Below are positions 1 through 7,750 of a stretch of 39,956 nucleotides of DNA, piece after piece. The translations under genes and the position numbers were made by a program. Positions within the stretch are counted from its first letter, which is position 1; every line of letters begins with the position of its first letter. The notes under the pieces are model-generated. The model was not told the DNA's origin. It saw nothing but the letters and a program-made list of their open reading frames with translations, and searched no databases. The DNA is from Gallionella sp. (GTDB lineage Bacteria > Pseudomonadota > Gammaproteobacteria > Burkholderiales > Gallionellaceae): assembly GCA_023259035.1 (NCBI GenBank), contig JAHFRA010000024.1, positions 1 through 39,956 of the forward strand. The letters are read 5' to 3'.

Positions 1-89
1 ATTGCCCGAGCCGCTTGGTCTATCCATCATTACAAGTCAGTCTTTAATCCGGAAAGGATTACAAAAAATGCTTGACGAAAATCATAGAA

Positions 90-149
90 TCTCAGCACGA
101 ACGGCCATTTATTATGATGCGCCCTTCGATACCTCAGGGCGAACGGCCT
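90..149. repeat. REP-like palindromic repeat
   Basis: The core at 121-148 has the form CCTTCGA-n-CTCAGGGCGAACGGCC, the familiar proteobacterial REP/BIME motif, and a second half-copy (CACGAACGGCC) lies at 96-106. It is non-coding and sits upstream of the Nudix/ThiE gene. Related sequences occur at 1388-1414, 2852-2877, 27838-27908 and 29201-29228. Positions 1-89 hold no recognisable gene, only a short inverted repeat (AATCC/GGATT) near 47-61. Confidence 0.6.
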
Positions 150-161
150 GATTAAACCAGC

Positions 162-217
162 GTAGCGTGCGCTATGCGCACGATAAATTTAAGAATCGTG
201 CGCACAGCGCACGCTAC
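162..217. repeat. Long perfect-stem palindrome (REP/MITE-like hairpin)
   Basis: The arms 162-184 and 195-217 are reverse complements with one mismatch (stem about 23 bp, loop 10 nt). The arm has the form GTAGCGTGCGCTRTGCGCAC. It lies 37 bp upstream of the TTG start of the Nudix/ThiE gene. The sequence resembles the widespread GTAGGGTGCGC-type palindromes of proteobacteria. No T-run follows either arm, so it does not look like an intrinsic terminator. Confidence 0.7.
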
Positions 218-254
218 ATCGGCTTCCAGCAAATTAAAAGTTTGAAAGATCGCA

Positions 255-1214
255 TTGAACACGCAAGCCGAAAACACAAAAATCGTCGAGGTCGCTGCCG
301 CTGTGCTGCAACGCCCCGACGGCTCATTCCTGCTCGCCCAGCGTCCCCCCGACAAAATCTGGGCGGGCTATTGGGAATTCCCCGGCGGCAAGATCGAGGC
401 GGGCGAAACACCCTACCATGCGCTGGTGCGCGAGCTGCACGAGGAGTTGGGCATCGAGGTCGAGACCGCGTATCCGTGGCTGACGCGCGTGTTCACTTAC
501 CCGCATGCCACGGTCAAACTGCATTTCTTCCGCGTGACCGAATGGCGCGGCGAGTTGCATCCGCATGAGAGGCAGCAGTTTGCGTGGCAGCCTACCCTCT
601 CTCAAGGGCAAATCAATGTATCCCCTATTCTTCCCGCCAACGCGCCGATTCTGCGTGCGCTGGAATTGCCTGCCTTGTATGCGATCAGCAATGCTGCCGA
701 ACTGGGTATCGAGCCGTTCCTGGCAAGGCTGGAAGCCAGGCTGAATGCGGGATTGCGGCTGGTGCAGTTACGGGAAAAGCATCTTGCGCGCGACGAGTTG
801 CGCGAGTTGGCGCGGCGCGTGATCGCGCTGTCTCACGCGTATGGCGCGAAGGTGTTGCTTAACGGCGATGTGGAATTAGCGCAGGAAGTCGGAGCGGACG
901 GCGTACAGTTGAGCGCCATGCAGCTTGCCGCATTGCACGAGCGGCCGGCGGTGGATTGGTGCGCGGCTTCCTGCCACAACGCGGAGGAGTTGCGCCGCGC
1001 CGAGGCGCTGGGTTGCGATTTTGCGCTGTTAAGCCCGGTGCTGCCGACCCAATCCCATCCCAGCGCGCCGCATCTGGGCTGGGAGAACTTCGCGGCCATC
1101 GCGGCGGGGTCATCGATTCCGGTGTATGCGCTGGGCGGCTTGACGCACGTCGATATGCGGACCGCATGGCAACACGGTGCACACGGCATCAGTTTGTTGC
1201 GTCAGGCCTGGTGA
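255..1214 (+). CDS. Nudix hydrolase / thiamine phosphate synthase-like fusion protein
   Basis: This 319-residue protein has two domains. Residues about 8-130 form a MutT-type Nudix domain with a complete Nudix box: G45, E51, R59-E60, E63-E64 and G66. Such domains typically hydrolyse 8-oxo-dGTP and keep it out of DNA. Residues about 140-319 form a ThiE/TenI-like TIM-barrel domain ([18 protein letters not shown] motifs), the fold that joins thiazole and pyrimidine phosphates in thiamine synthesis. This fusion is common in betaproteobacteria, and whether the C-terminal half still makes thiamine phosphate is uncertain. The start is TTG at 255 and the Shine-Dalgarno sequence is weak. The last 13 bp overlap the 3' end of convergent yacG. 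Confidence 0.9.
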   Translation: MNTQAENTKIVEVAAAVLQRPDGSFLLAQRPPDKIWAGYWEFPGGKIEAGETPYHALVRELHEELGIEVETAYPWLTRVFTYPHATVKLHFFRVTEWRGELHPHERQQFAWQPTLSQGQINVSPILPANAPILRALELPALYAISNAAELGIEPFLARLEARLNAGLRLVQLREKHLARDELRELARRVIALSHAYGAKVLLNGDVELAQEVGADGVQLSAMQLAALHERPAVDWCAASCHNAEELRRAEALGCDFALLSPVLPTQSHPSAPHLGWENFAAIAAGSSIPVYALGGLTHVDMRTAWQHGAHGISLLRQAW

Positions 1215-1426
1215 GGCGGTTCGGTAAAGTCCTGTTCGTCCGCAGGTTGTGCGACGCGGTAATCTTCGTTGGCCCACTTGCCCAGATCGATCATCTTGCA
1301 GCGTTCGCTGCAAAACGGGCGGAAGCGGTTGTTGGTGTCCCACTGATGTTCCTTGGCACAATAAGGGCAGGCAACAATCGGCGGTGCTCCTTTGACCGGG
1401 CTCAGGACAGGCATGTTTGGCATCAT
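1202..1426 (-). CDS. yacG: DNA gyrase inhibitor YacG
   Basis: This 74-residue zinc protein has the YacG signature C20-x2-C23 and C39-x3-C43 followed by a D-L-G-x-W motif. In E. coli YacG binds GyrB and blocks gyrase binding to DNA. I chose the ATG at 1426 because it overlaps the zapD stop (ATGA), implying translational coupling; a second ATG follows at once at 1423. A TTG start at 1441 is in frame but has no support. No clear Shine-Dalgarno sequence is visible. The first dozen codons resemble a REP element (see 1388-1414), and the N-terminal tail is longer than in E. coli. Last gene of the pilC-pilD-coaE-zapD-yacG series. Confidence 0.9.
   Translation of the reverse strand: MMPNMPVLSPVKGAPPIVACPYCAKEHQWDTNNRFRPFCSERCKMIDLGKWANEDYRVAQPADEQDFTEPPHQA
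1388..1414. repeat. REP-like sequence inside the yacG 5' coding region
   Basis: Read on the minus strand, the sequence runs CCTGTCCTGAGCCCGGTCAA followed by AGGAG, close to the REP form CCTGTCCTGAGCnnGTCGAAGGA. It encodes the non-conserved residues before the first zinc-binding cysteine pair of YacG. The similarity is partial. Confidence 0.4.
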
Positions 1427-2184
1427 GAAGGAAGACTGCAAAAGGACAGGTCAAACGGCACATCCTGTTCGAACAGGGTGGTTTTTGCCGCATAGTTGGC
1501 GACGATAAAACGGATATTGAGGGCATATTTGTTGGCGCCTACTTCAGGTATGCACGCTAACTCTCTGCTCAGGCTGACACGCAACATTTGTGCGACGCGC
1601 CCGCCCTGCATTTGCTGAAAAGCCCCCTGATGCGCAGTAAAGTGAAAAGTTTTGTCGCTTTCACGCAACAGGCGTAGGACTATCCCCAACCCAGCATACA
1701 AAGGCAAGAGCGGAGCCAGCCACATCCGCAAGTGTTCGCGCCGCAAGCTGGCATCCTGCTCCTGCCAGTAATGGTAAGAAGGCAGATCAAATTCACATGT
1801 GCCGCCAGGCATGACAGCACGCTGCTTGATGCTCATCAGCCATTCGTTTTCGCGCAGATGCTGACCGGTTTTGCCGGACATGGCGAATATGTCCGCAGAT
1901 GTCCCGTCTATCTCGGCGAGGATGGCATCCAGGGCGTTTTCGGAAATTGCGGGATTGTTCTGCAGCGCAGAAAGGGAGCGCCGCTGGCGTTCCAGCTCTT
2001 GCAATAGCTCGGATTTTAAGTCGGCGCGGCTAGACACCTCAAGAATCTCAAACAGGGTAAGCAGCGCGGCATGGTGATCTGCGCCGTGATTTAGTCCGGT
2101 GTAGTGTGTTACGCGTTCAAACAAGTCCTCAAGACGCAACAAGATGCGTATTTTTTCATTGAGAGGAAACTCATAATCGATCAC
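1423..2184 (-). CDS. zapD: Cell division protein ZapD
   Basis: This 253-residue cytoplasmic protein matches ZapD (formerly YacF, DUF1342) over its full length, from the N-terminal Y-E-F-P-L-N-E motif to the beta-strand-rich C-terminus. ZapD cross-links FtsZ filaments and stabilises the Z-ring. The start is GTG at 2184, directly ahead of the conserved N-terminus, with no strong Shine-Dalgarno sequence. It lies 57 bp downstream of coaE and overlaps yacG by 4 bp. The coaE-zapD-yacG order is the standard one in beta- and gammaproteobacteria. Confidence 0.95.
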   Translation of the reverse strand: MIDYEFPLNEKIRILLRLEDLFERVTHYTGLNHGADHHAALLTLFEILEVSSRADLKSELLQELERQRRSLSALQNNPAISENALDAILAEIDGTSADIFAMSGKTGQHLRENEWLMSIKQRAVMPGGTCEFDLPSYHYWQEQDASLRREHLRMWLAPLLPLYAGLGIVLRLLRESDKTFHFTAHQGAFQQMQGGRVAQMLRVSLSRELACIPEVGANKYALNIRFIVANYAAKTTLFEQDVPFDLSFCSLPS

Positions 2185-2241
2185 GGCGGCATCAGTAGAT
2201 AAATTTCAGTTGCGAAAGATATATGGTATTCCCTTGTGTCG

Positions 2242-2874
2242 TCAATTACTGTTTTGCATTTCTGAGTAGTGCTCATGCAGAACGGCTACCTGCTCGTTCA
2301 GGCTGTCCAAATCGGCATCGTTGCGTATTACGTCATCAGCCAACTGTAATCGTTCGGCGCGCGGAGTTTGCTGGGCAATGATGCCGCGCACTTCAGGTTC
2401 GGTCATCCGACTACGCCCGATAACGCGCGCAATCTGGGTGTCCTCATCGCAATCCACCACCAGCACGCGCTGCACCACCTGCCGAAATGCCGGGCTTTCC
2501 GGCAGCAACGGCACAACGACGATGATGTAGGGTTTGGCTTGCAATTGCCGCAACTTGGCTTTGGCCTGGTCAAAGATCAGCGGATGCAAAAGCAGCTCCA
2601 GCCGTCGCTTGGCGGCGGCATCCGAAAAAATCAGCGCGCGCATTTTTGCACGATCCAATGCGCCGTCATCCGCGATGCAGCCGTTGCCGAAGGCGGTTCG
2701 GATCGCTTCAATGGCTTCGCCGCCAGCTTGCGTCAGGCGGTGAGCGATGATGTCCGTGTCAATGATGCCCGCGCCACGCTCCGCGAACAGTGCGGTAACG
2801 GTGCTTTTACCGCTGCCTATCCCGCCGGTGAGCCCTACAATCAGCCGCCTGTACTGAGCCTGTCGAAGGGTCAT
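2242..2874 (-). CDS. coaE: Dephospho-CoA kinase
   Basis: CoaE (210 residues) phosphorylates the 3'-OH of dephospho-CoA, the last step of coenzyme A synthesis. The P-loop GLTGGIGSGKST is at residues 14-25 and is followed by the family's conserved D-T-D motif. The start chosen is the ATG at 2874, which overlaps the pilD stop (ATGA). An open frame runs upstream to 3165 but lies inside pilD in another frame and is not conserved CoaE sequence. Oddly, the first ten codons are REP-like DNA (see 2852-2877), so the ten residues ahead of the first beta strand come from a repeat. Confidence 0.95.
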   Translation of the reverse strand: MTLRQAQYRRLIVGLTGGIGSGKSTVTALFAERGAGIIDTDIIAHRLTQAGGEAIEAIRTAFGNGCIADDGALDRAKMRALIFSDAAAKRRLELLLHPLIFDQAKAKLRQLQAKPYIIVVVPLLPESPAFRQVVQRVLVVDCDEDTQIARVIGRSRMTEPEVRGIIAQQTPRAERLQLADDVIRNDADLDSLNEQVAVLHEHYSEMQNSN

Positions 2875-2877
2875 GAA
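2852..2877. repeat. REP-like sequence at the pilD/coaE junction
   Basis: On the minus strand the coaE start codon is followed directly by CCCTTCGACAGGCTCAGTAC, a near-canonical half of the proteobacterial REP motif. The sequence carries the pilD stop codon, the coaE start codon and the first coaE codons. Confidence 0.65.
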
Positions 2878-3740
2878 GCCGAGAGTAATCGCAGGTAATT
2901 TTGTGTCAAGCTTTGCCCCCAGAACAGGGCAATCAGCCCGCCTCCCGCCAGATAGGGGCCAAAAGGAATGGGGATGTTGCGGCCATGCTTGACCGCCACA
3001 ATCAGTGTGATACCAATTGCCGCACCGACCAGCGAGGACAGCAAAATGATCAGTGGCAACATCTGCCAACCCAGCCAGGCGCCCAGTGCTGCAAGCAGTT
3101 TGAAATCTCCATAACCCATGCCTTCTTTGCCGGTGACGAGTTTGAACATCCAGTACACGCTCCATAACGCGAGATAACCGAACACTGCGCCCAGCACCGC
3201 GCTATACAAATTGGTAAAGGCGCCGTTCAGGTTGAACAGCAAGCCCGCCCAGAGCAGCGGCAGGGTGATGTCGTCCGGCAGCAATTGCGTGTCGAAATCG
3301 ATTGCCGTGAGCGCCAGCAATGCCCAGATGAGCAGCAACGCGCCGGCTGCCGCCCAGCCGAAGCCGAAATGCCAGGCCGCAAATCCGCACAGCAAGGCGC
3401 TGGTCGCCTCGATGATCGGATAGCGCAAAGAAATGGCCGCGCCGCAGCCCTTGCATTTGCCGCGCAATAGCAGGTAACTGACAATGGGAATATTTTCCCG
3501 CGCGCTGATGATGTGATTGCAATGCGGGCAGGTGGAACGCGGGATAACAAGATTGTAGGTGGGAACAACAACCGGCTCCTGACTCAGCAATTCTGCGCAT
3601 TGTTGCCGCCAGCCAAGCTCCAGCATTTTCGGCATGCGGTGGATCACCACATTCAGGAAGCTGCCGACCATCAGCCCGAGGATCACGCATACGCCAATGA
3701 AAGCGGCGGGAAACGTTTGTAAAAGTTCCAGGAAGCTCAT
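2871..3740 (-). CDS. pilD: Prepilin leader peptidase / N-methyltransferase PilD
   Basis: This 289-residue polytopic inner-membrane protein cleaves the leader of type IV prepilins and methylates the new N-terminus. The zinc motif cysteines are C71-x2-C74 and C96-x2-C99. The two catalytic aspartates are D148 (A-I-D-F-D-T) and D212 (G-Y-G-D-F-K). About eight membrane segments follow the N-terminal G-S-F-L-N-V-V-I-H-R motif. The ATG at 3740 fits the family start but has no Shine-Dalgarno sequence, because the DNA just upstream is the pyrimidine-rich strand of a repeat (3742-3859). The frame stays open through that repeat to 3839. It lies downstream of pilC, and its stop overlaps coaE. Confidence 0.93.
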   Translation of the reverse strand: MSFLELLQTFPAAFIGVCVILGLMVGSFLNVVIHRMPKMLELGWRQQCAELLSQEPVVVPTYNLVIPRSTCPHCNHIISARENIPIVSYLLLRGKCKGCGAAISLRYPIIEATSALLCGFAAWHFGFGWAAAGALLLIWALLALTAIDFDTQLLPDDITLPLLWAGLLFNLNGAFTNLYSAVLGAVFGYLALWSVYWMFKLVTGKEGMGYGDFKLLAALGAWLGWQMLPLIILLSSLVGAAIGITLIVAVKHGRNIPIPFGPYLAGGGLIALFWGQSLTQNYLRLLSAS

Positions 3741-3741
3741 A

Positions 3742-3859
3742 ATCAGAAGACAGAGGACAGAGGGCAGAGGACAGAGGTTTTGTCGCGGCTGCGTTGAGGA
3801 CTTTTTTGATAAGCGTGCCGCTGCGCGGCACACAACCAATCTGTCCTCTGTCTTCTGAT
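3742..3859. repeat. 118-bp palindromic repeat, CAGAGGACAG family, copy 1
   Basis: The ends are a perfect 19-bp inverted repeat: ATCAGAAGACAGAGGACAG at 3742-3760, and its reverse complement at 3841-3859. The interior carries TTTTGTCGCGGCTG and a small hairpin, GTGCCGC-TGC-GCGGCAC. The same layout recurs at 21721-21850 in the same orientation. A further fragment (CCTCTGTCCTCTGAT) lies at 3888-3902. There is no internal gene. It separates pilC from pilD. Confidence 0.85.
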
Positions 3860-3860
3860 A

Positions 3861-3886
3861 GAACTACTAGCCAAGTCGCTGGTTAT
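3861..3886. repeat. ACTACTAGCC palindrome family, short copy
   Basis: The sequence GAACTACTAGCC joins directly to AAGTCGCTGGTTAT. It is the two outer arms of the element seen in fuller form at 6523-6578 and 25913-25968, without the central loop. It sits between a complete and a partial copy of the CAGAGGACAG repeat, which suggests nested insertion followed by deletion. Confidence 0.65.
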
Positions 3887-3906
3887 GTCCTCTGTCCTCT
3901 GATGCA

Positions 3907-5124
3907 TCAAACCACTTGACCCATCTTGAATATCGGCAAGTACATCGCAATAACTATGCCGCCAATCAGCGTGCCAAGCACAACCATGATGATCGGCTCC
4001 ATCAGGCTGGCTAGCGCTTCAACGGCATCATCCACTTCGCCTTCGTAGAAGTCGGCGACCTTGCTCAACATGGCATCCAGAGAGCCGGCCTCTTCGCCAA
4101 TCGCCACCATTTGTATCACCATACTCGGGAACACTTCAGTGTTTTGCATGGCAACGGTCATGTTCGAGCCAGTGGTGACTTCGCGTTGAATAGCCTTGGT
4201 GGCATCAAAATAAACCGCGTTGCCCGCTGCACCTGCAACCGAATCAAAGGCCTCCACCAGAGGCACGCCGGCCGCAAACATGGTTGCAAGAGTGCGCGCC
4301 CATCTCGCTATGCTGGCAATTTTGATCAGATGTCCAAAAATAGGCAGTTTTAGCAACGCCCGATCCATGACATCCTGCATTTTCTTGCTGCGCTTCCAGA
4401 AATAGAAGAAAGTGTATAAGCCGCCGCCAACCCCGCCGAAAATCAACCACCAGTAGGCAACAAAAATTTTGGAGATAGCCATGACGACTAAAGTTGGCGC
4501 CGGCAAATCCGCACCAAAACTGGAAAACAATTCCTCGAACGCGGGGATCACGAAAATCATGATCACTGCGGTGATAATAAACGCCACCACGATGATAGAA
4601 ACCGGGTAGAACAACGCCGATTTGATCTTGCTCTTGATAGCCTGGATCTTTTCCTTGTAGGTCGCCAGCCGATCCAGCAGGCTGTCCAGAATACCCGCCG
4701 CCTCGCCTGCGCCGATCAGGTTGATATACAGTTCGTCGAAATATAGCGGATATTTTTTAAAGGCTTGTTGCAAGCTGCTTCCGGTTTCCACATCGGTTTT
4801 GATATCAAACAGCAGTTTTGCCACAGAGGCGTTGCTATGCCCTTTACCCACGATGTCGAAGCATTGCAGCAGCGGCACACCGGCTTTCATCATAGTGGCA
4901 AGTTGGCGGGTGAACAGGCAGATATCTTTTTCGGTAACTTTCTGAGTGCTGGCGCGCAGGCGTTTTACCTTTGAGACGTTGATGCCCTGGCGGCGCAGAT
5001 TGGCGGACACGCTGGCCTCGCCGGGTGCGCGCATTTCGCCCTTGACCCGCTTGCCAGTTTTGTCCTTGCCTTCCCACAGATAAGAATATTCTTTTACTTT
5101 TTGAATTTTTGGTGCGACAGCCAT
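3907..5124 (-). CDS. pilC: Type IV pilus inner-membrane platform protein PilC
   Basis: This 405-residue member of the GspF/PilC family forms the inner-membrane platform on which the pilus motor works. Two T2SSF repeats cover residues about 70-195 and 275-397, with hydrophobic segments near 170-190, 215-240 and 375-400. The final segment has the family motif P-I-I-M-V-V-L-G. The ATG at 5124 has a good Shine-Dalgarno sequence (AAAGGAG). pilB, its usual upstream partner, is absent; the neighbour is an unrelated CBS-domain membrane protein. A 166-bp stretch filled with repeats separates it from pilD. Confidence 0.95.
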   Translation of the reverse strand: MAVAPKIQKVKEYSYLWEGKDKTGKRVKGEMRAPGEASVSANLRRQGINVSKVKRLRASTQKVTEKDICLFTRQLATMMKAGVPLLQCFDIVGKGHSNASVAKLLFDIKTDVETGSSLQQAFKKYPLYFDELYINLIGAGEAAGILDSLLDRLATYKEKIQAIKSKIKSALFYPVSIIVVAFIITAVIMIFVIPAFEELFSSFGADLPAPTLVVMAISKIFVAYWWLIFGGVGGGLYTFFYFWKRSKKMQDVMDRALLKLPIFGHLIKIASIARWARTLATMFAAGVPLVEAFDSVAGAAGNAVYFDATKAIQREVTTGSNMTVAMQNTEVFPSMVIQMVAIGEEAGSLDAMLSKVADFYEGEVDDAVEALASLMEPIIMVVLGTLIGGIVIAMYLPIFKMGQVV

Positions 5125-5203
5125 AGTGTCTCCTTTGGGTCACTGCCTAATGTTGACGGGCATGATGCCGAGCTTTATGCATCTTGTAAAGCCGTGTTTT
5201 TAA

Positions 5204-6481
5204 TTATAGTTTCTGCGTAAGCGGTGGGAAAATGCGCGCCATCTTTACGATGCGATCCTGGGTCTGGATAATTTCTATCGGGTAACCGGCGATTTTCAGG
5301 CTGGTGCCCGCTTCCGGAATGTCCTCGAGATGTTCAAGAATCAAGCCATTGAGCGTTTTTGCACCGTCTAGTGGTAAACGCAGCCCCAGTTTGCGATTCA
5401 CCTCGCGCAGACTGCTGCTCCCTTCCAGCAGTGTGCTGCCGTCTTCCTGGCGCAAAAATTTACCGGTTTGCGAAGGCGGTTGGGTAGTGAAATCACCAAC
5501 GATCTCCTCGAGAATATTTTCCAATGTCACCAACCCGAGCAATTCACCGTATTCGTCCACTACCAATCCCAATCGGGCATGACGCTCCTGAAACTGTTGC
5601 AGTTGCTTAAGCAGCGGGGTGTCGAAGGGAATGAAATAGGGTTCATGGAGTATTTCACGCAGCCGTGCCACATCCAGCGTCGCTTCCTGCAACAAGGCCG
5701 GTACGCGTTTGATATGCAGGATGCCGATGATATTGCTGGGGGTGTCGGCATAAACCGGCAGCAAAGTGTGGTGGCAGGTAACGATTTGCTGGCGCAATTC
5801 ACCGGCTTCCGCATTGACGTCCAGCGCTTCGATCTGGTTGCGTGGAATCATCACATCGTTCACGGTGATGCGCTCCAGATCGACCAGGTTCAGCAACATC
5901 TTCTGGTGCTTGCGCGGCATGAAATGCTCGGCATCGAGCACCAGCCCGCGCAATTCTTCCAGCGTCATCTTCTGCTTGCTTTGATCTGTCTGGATATTGA
6001 TTCTCAGCAGCCAAAGCAGCCCGCGCACAATTGCGGTGGCCACCGAAACGACCGGGTAAAATAACATGATCAGCGGGGAGAGCAAATAGCTGGAAGGCAG
6101 CGCGATACGCTCGGGATGGCTGGCGGCAATGACCTTGGGCATGATTTCGCTGAACACCAGTATCACAAAAGCGATCACGAGCGTGCCGATCAGCATGGCC
6201 AGTTCGTTATGCCCGAACAGGCGCAGGATGATGATTTCGGTCAGCGTGGCGGCGGCCACATTGAGCAGCGTATTGCCGAGCAGGATAGAGCCTAGCAGCT
6301 TGTCCACCTTGCCCAGCAGTTCGGCGGTGAGCTTGGCGCTCTTGTTGCCCTTGCGCACCAGGTGGTTGAGACGATGGCGGTTGATCGCCATCATGCTGGT
6401 TTCCGAGCCGGAAAAGAACCCGCTGAAGACGAGCAGCAGTATCAAGAAACCAAATAGCGTCAGCAGTGAAAATTCGTCCAA
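5204..6481 (-). CDS. CNNM/CorC-HlyC family membrane protein with CBS domains
   Basis: This 425-residue protein has the order DUF21 transmembrane domain (residues about 6-190, including the G-S-E-T-S motif), a pair of CBS domains (about 210-325, with V-V-D-E-Y-G-x-L-x-G-L-V-T) and a CorC_HlyC domain (about 345-420). Family members such as YfjD/CorB bind adenine nucleotides and are implicated in magnesium or other divalent cation export. The start is TTG at 6481, just ahead of the first membrane segment, with a poor Shine-Dalgarno sequence. A MITE-like element ends 13 bp upstream and may have displaced the native promoter. It is separated from pilC by 79 bp. Confidence 0.9.
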   Translation of the reverse strand: MDEFSLLTLFGFLILLLVFSGFFSGSETSMMAINRHRLNHLVRKGNKSAKLTAELLGKVDKLLGSILLGNTLLNVAAATLTEIIILRLFGHNELAMLIGTLVIAFVILVFSEIMPKVIAASHPERIALPSSYLLSPLIMLFYPVVSVATAIVRGLLWLLRINIQTDQSKQKMTLEELRGLVLDAEHFMPRKHQKMLLNLVDLERITVNDVMIPRNQIEALDVNAEAGELRQQIVTCHHTLLPVYADTPSNIIGILHIKRVPALLQEATLDVARLREILHEPYFIPFDTPLLKQLQQFQERHARLGLVVDEYGELLGLVTLENILEEIVGDFTTQPPSQTGKFLRQEDGSTLLEGSSSLREVNRKLGLRLPLDGAKTLNGLILEHLEDIPEAGTSLKIAGYPIEIIQTQDRIVKMARIFPPLTQKL

Positions 6482-6494
6482 GGTTTACTTTAGT

Positions 6495-6692
6495 GCACCT
6501 CTATAAATTCAAAATCCTGATCGAACTACTAGCCATTCCACTAGGTTGTCAAAAAACAACAACCAAGCAGCTGGTTATAAGCGAAACGAGGCGTGAAAGA
6601 AATTTCAGCGCGCCGCATATGTTTTATATGTAAGCGTTAAAAATTTATCGAACAACGCAGTATCGCAACGGAGTTTGGATTTATAGAGGTGC
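6495..6692. mobile_element. 198-bp MITE-like element with 19-bp terminal inverted repeats
   Basis: The left end GCACCTCTATAAATTCAAA (6495-6513) and the reverse complement of the right end (6674-6692) match at 18 of 19 positions. There is no coding sequence inside. It carries a nested ACTACTAGCC palindrome (6523-6578). No clear target-site duplication is visible. It fills most of the 271-bp gap between lgt and the CBS-domain gene, and nothing else is recognised in that gap. Confidence 0.7.
6523..6578. repeat. ACTACTAGCC palindrome family, copy 2
   Basis: GAACTACTAGCCATTC opens the copy and AAGCAGCTGGTTAT closes it, with a central GTTGT/ACAAC hairpin. It shares both arms with 25913-25968 (inverted) and 3861-3886. 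It lies inside the 198-bp element. Confidence 0.65.
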
Positions 6693-6752
6693 CCTTTGGT
6701 CGTATACGGTATTTGAGTATCGTGGAGGGTAGCCACAGGTGTCAAGGTCATA

Positions 6753-7541
6753 TCAGGGTGTTTGTACGCTATGCTTGCTCCAGACCAGCATGACTACTCC
6801 CGCAATAACCATCGGCAAACTCAGCCACTGCCCCATGCTCATACCGAATGACAACAGACCGAGAAAGTCGTCAGGCTGGCGGCTGAATTCCGCAATAAAA
6901 CGCAAACTGCCATAACCGATCAGGAATACCCCGGATACTGCGCCGACCTGACGCGGCTTGCGCGCATACAACCAGAGCAACGCGAACAGCAGCACGCCTT
7001 CCAGCGCAAATTCGTAAAGCTGCGACGGATGGCGCGGCAGGTTGTCCACGTTGGGGAAAATCATCGCCCACGGCACATCCGTCGGTCTCCCCCATAATTC
7101 GCCGTTGATAAAATTGCCAAGCCGCCCGAATGCCAGTCCGGGCGGCACCAGCGGGGCGATGAAATCGGTCACTTGCAGCCAGCGCAAATGCTGCTTGCGC
7201 GCGAGCCACGCCATCGCCACCAGCACACCGAGAAAGCCGCCGTGAAATGACATGCCGCCCTGCCATACCGCAAAAATCTCCAGCGGATGACTGAGATAAT
7301 AAGCTGCTTTGTAAAACAACACATAACCCAGCCGCCCGCCGAGAATCACGCCGAGCACGCCATAAAACAGCAAATCGTCGAGCAGCTTGATGTTGAGCTG
7401 CGGGTGGTTCAGCGCGGCAATGCGTTTGCGCCCCAACCACAGGAACGCCATGAACCCGGCGAGGTACATCAGCCCGTACCAGTGGATGGCAAGCGGGCCG
7501 AGCTGTAATGCGACGGGGCTGAATTGCGGATGAACGATCAT
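6753..7541 (-). CDS. lgt: Prolipoprotein diacylglyceryl transferase
   Basis: Lgt (262 residues) moves diacylglycerol from phosphatidylglycerol to the lipobox cysteine of prolipoproteins in the inner membrane. It has about seven membrane segments. Key positions are H100 in S-F-H-G-G, R140, and the Lgt signature [13 protein letters not shown] at about 139-151. Likely substrates in this window are the lipoproteins at 10549, 11842 and 21752. The ATG at 7541 has a good Shine-Dalgarno sequence, AGAGG with 8-nt spacing, but that sequence belongs to the end of the palindromic element at 7544-7686. Confidence 0.96.
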   Translation of the reverse strand: MIVHPQFSPVALQLGPLAIHWYGLMYLAGFMAFLWLGRKRIAALNHPQLNIKLLDDLLFYGVLGVILGGRLGYVLFYKAAYYLSHPLEIFAVWQGGMSFHGGFLGVLVAMAWLARKQHLRWLQVTDFIAPLVPPGLAFGRLGNFINGELWGRPTDVPWAMIFPNVDNLPRHPSQLYEFALEGVLLFALLWLYARKPRQVGAVSGVFLIGYGSLRFIAEFSRQPDDFLGLLSFGMSMGQWLSLPMVIAGVVMLVWSKHSVQTP

Positions 7542-7543
7542 AG

Positions 7544-7686
7544 ATAAAACCTCTGCACAACTACTGCGCTTGTTGATGCTGCGTTAAAAAATGGTTCAAA
7601 ATCCTCATGTACAAAAGTACATTCCGGTTTCTCACCATTTTTTGCCTTGTCTCAACTGCGCTCGTTACGTTGTGCAGAGGTTTTAT
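7544..7686. repeat. 143-bp palindromic element between lgt and ilvD
   Basis: The outer arms ATAAAACCTCTGCACAA (7544-7560) and their exact reverse complement (7670-7686) are 17 bp. Complementarity continues imperfectly through the whole element: AAAAAATGGT pairs with ACCATTTTTT, and ATGTAC pairs with GTACAT at the centre. The transcript could fold into one long hairpin on either strand. The left end lies 2 bp from the lgt start codon, and reads AGAGGTTTTAT towards lgt. There is no coding sequence. Confidence 0.8.
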
Positions 7687-7750
7687 GGTGGAATCGGGTA
7701 AAATTAACGGCTTAATTATACGTGTGCTTTAACTTTCAAAGAGAGACATC

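Noticed and set aside
68..151. 27-codon frame ATG 68 to TGA
   Set aside because: It runs through the REP repeat and has no family resemblance.
2875..3165. In-frame upstream extension of coaE (to 307 codons)
   Set aside because: It lies wholly inside pilD in another frame, lacks CoaE similarity, and the ATG at 2874 overlapping the pilD stop fits the family length.
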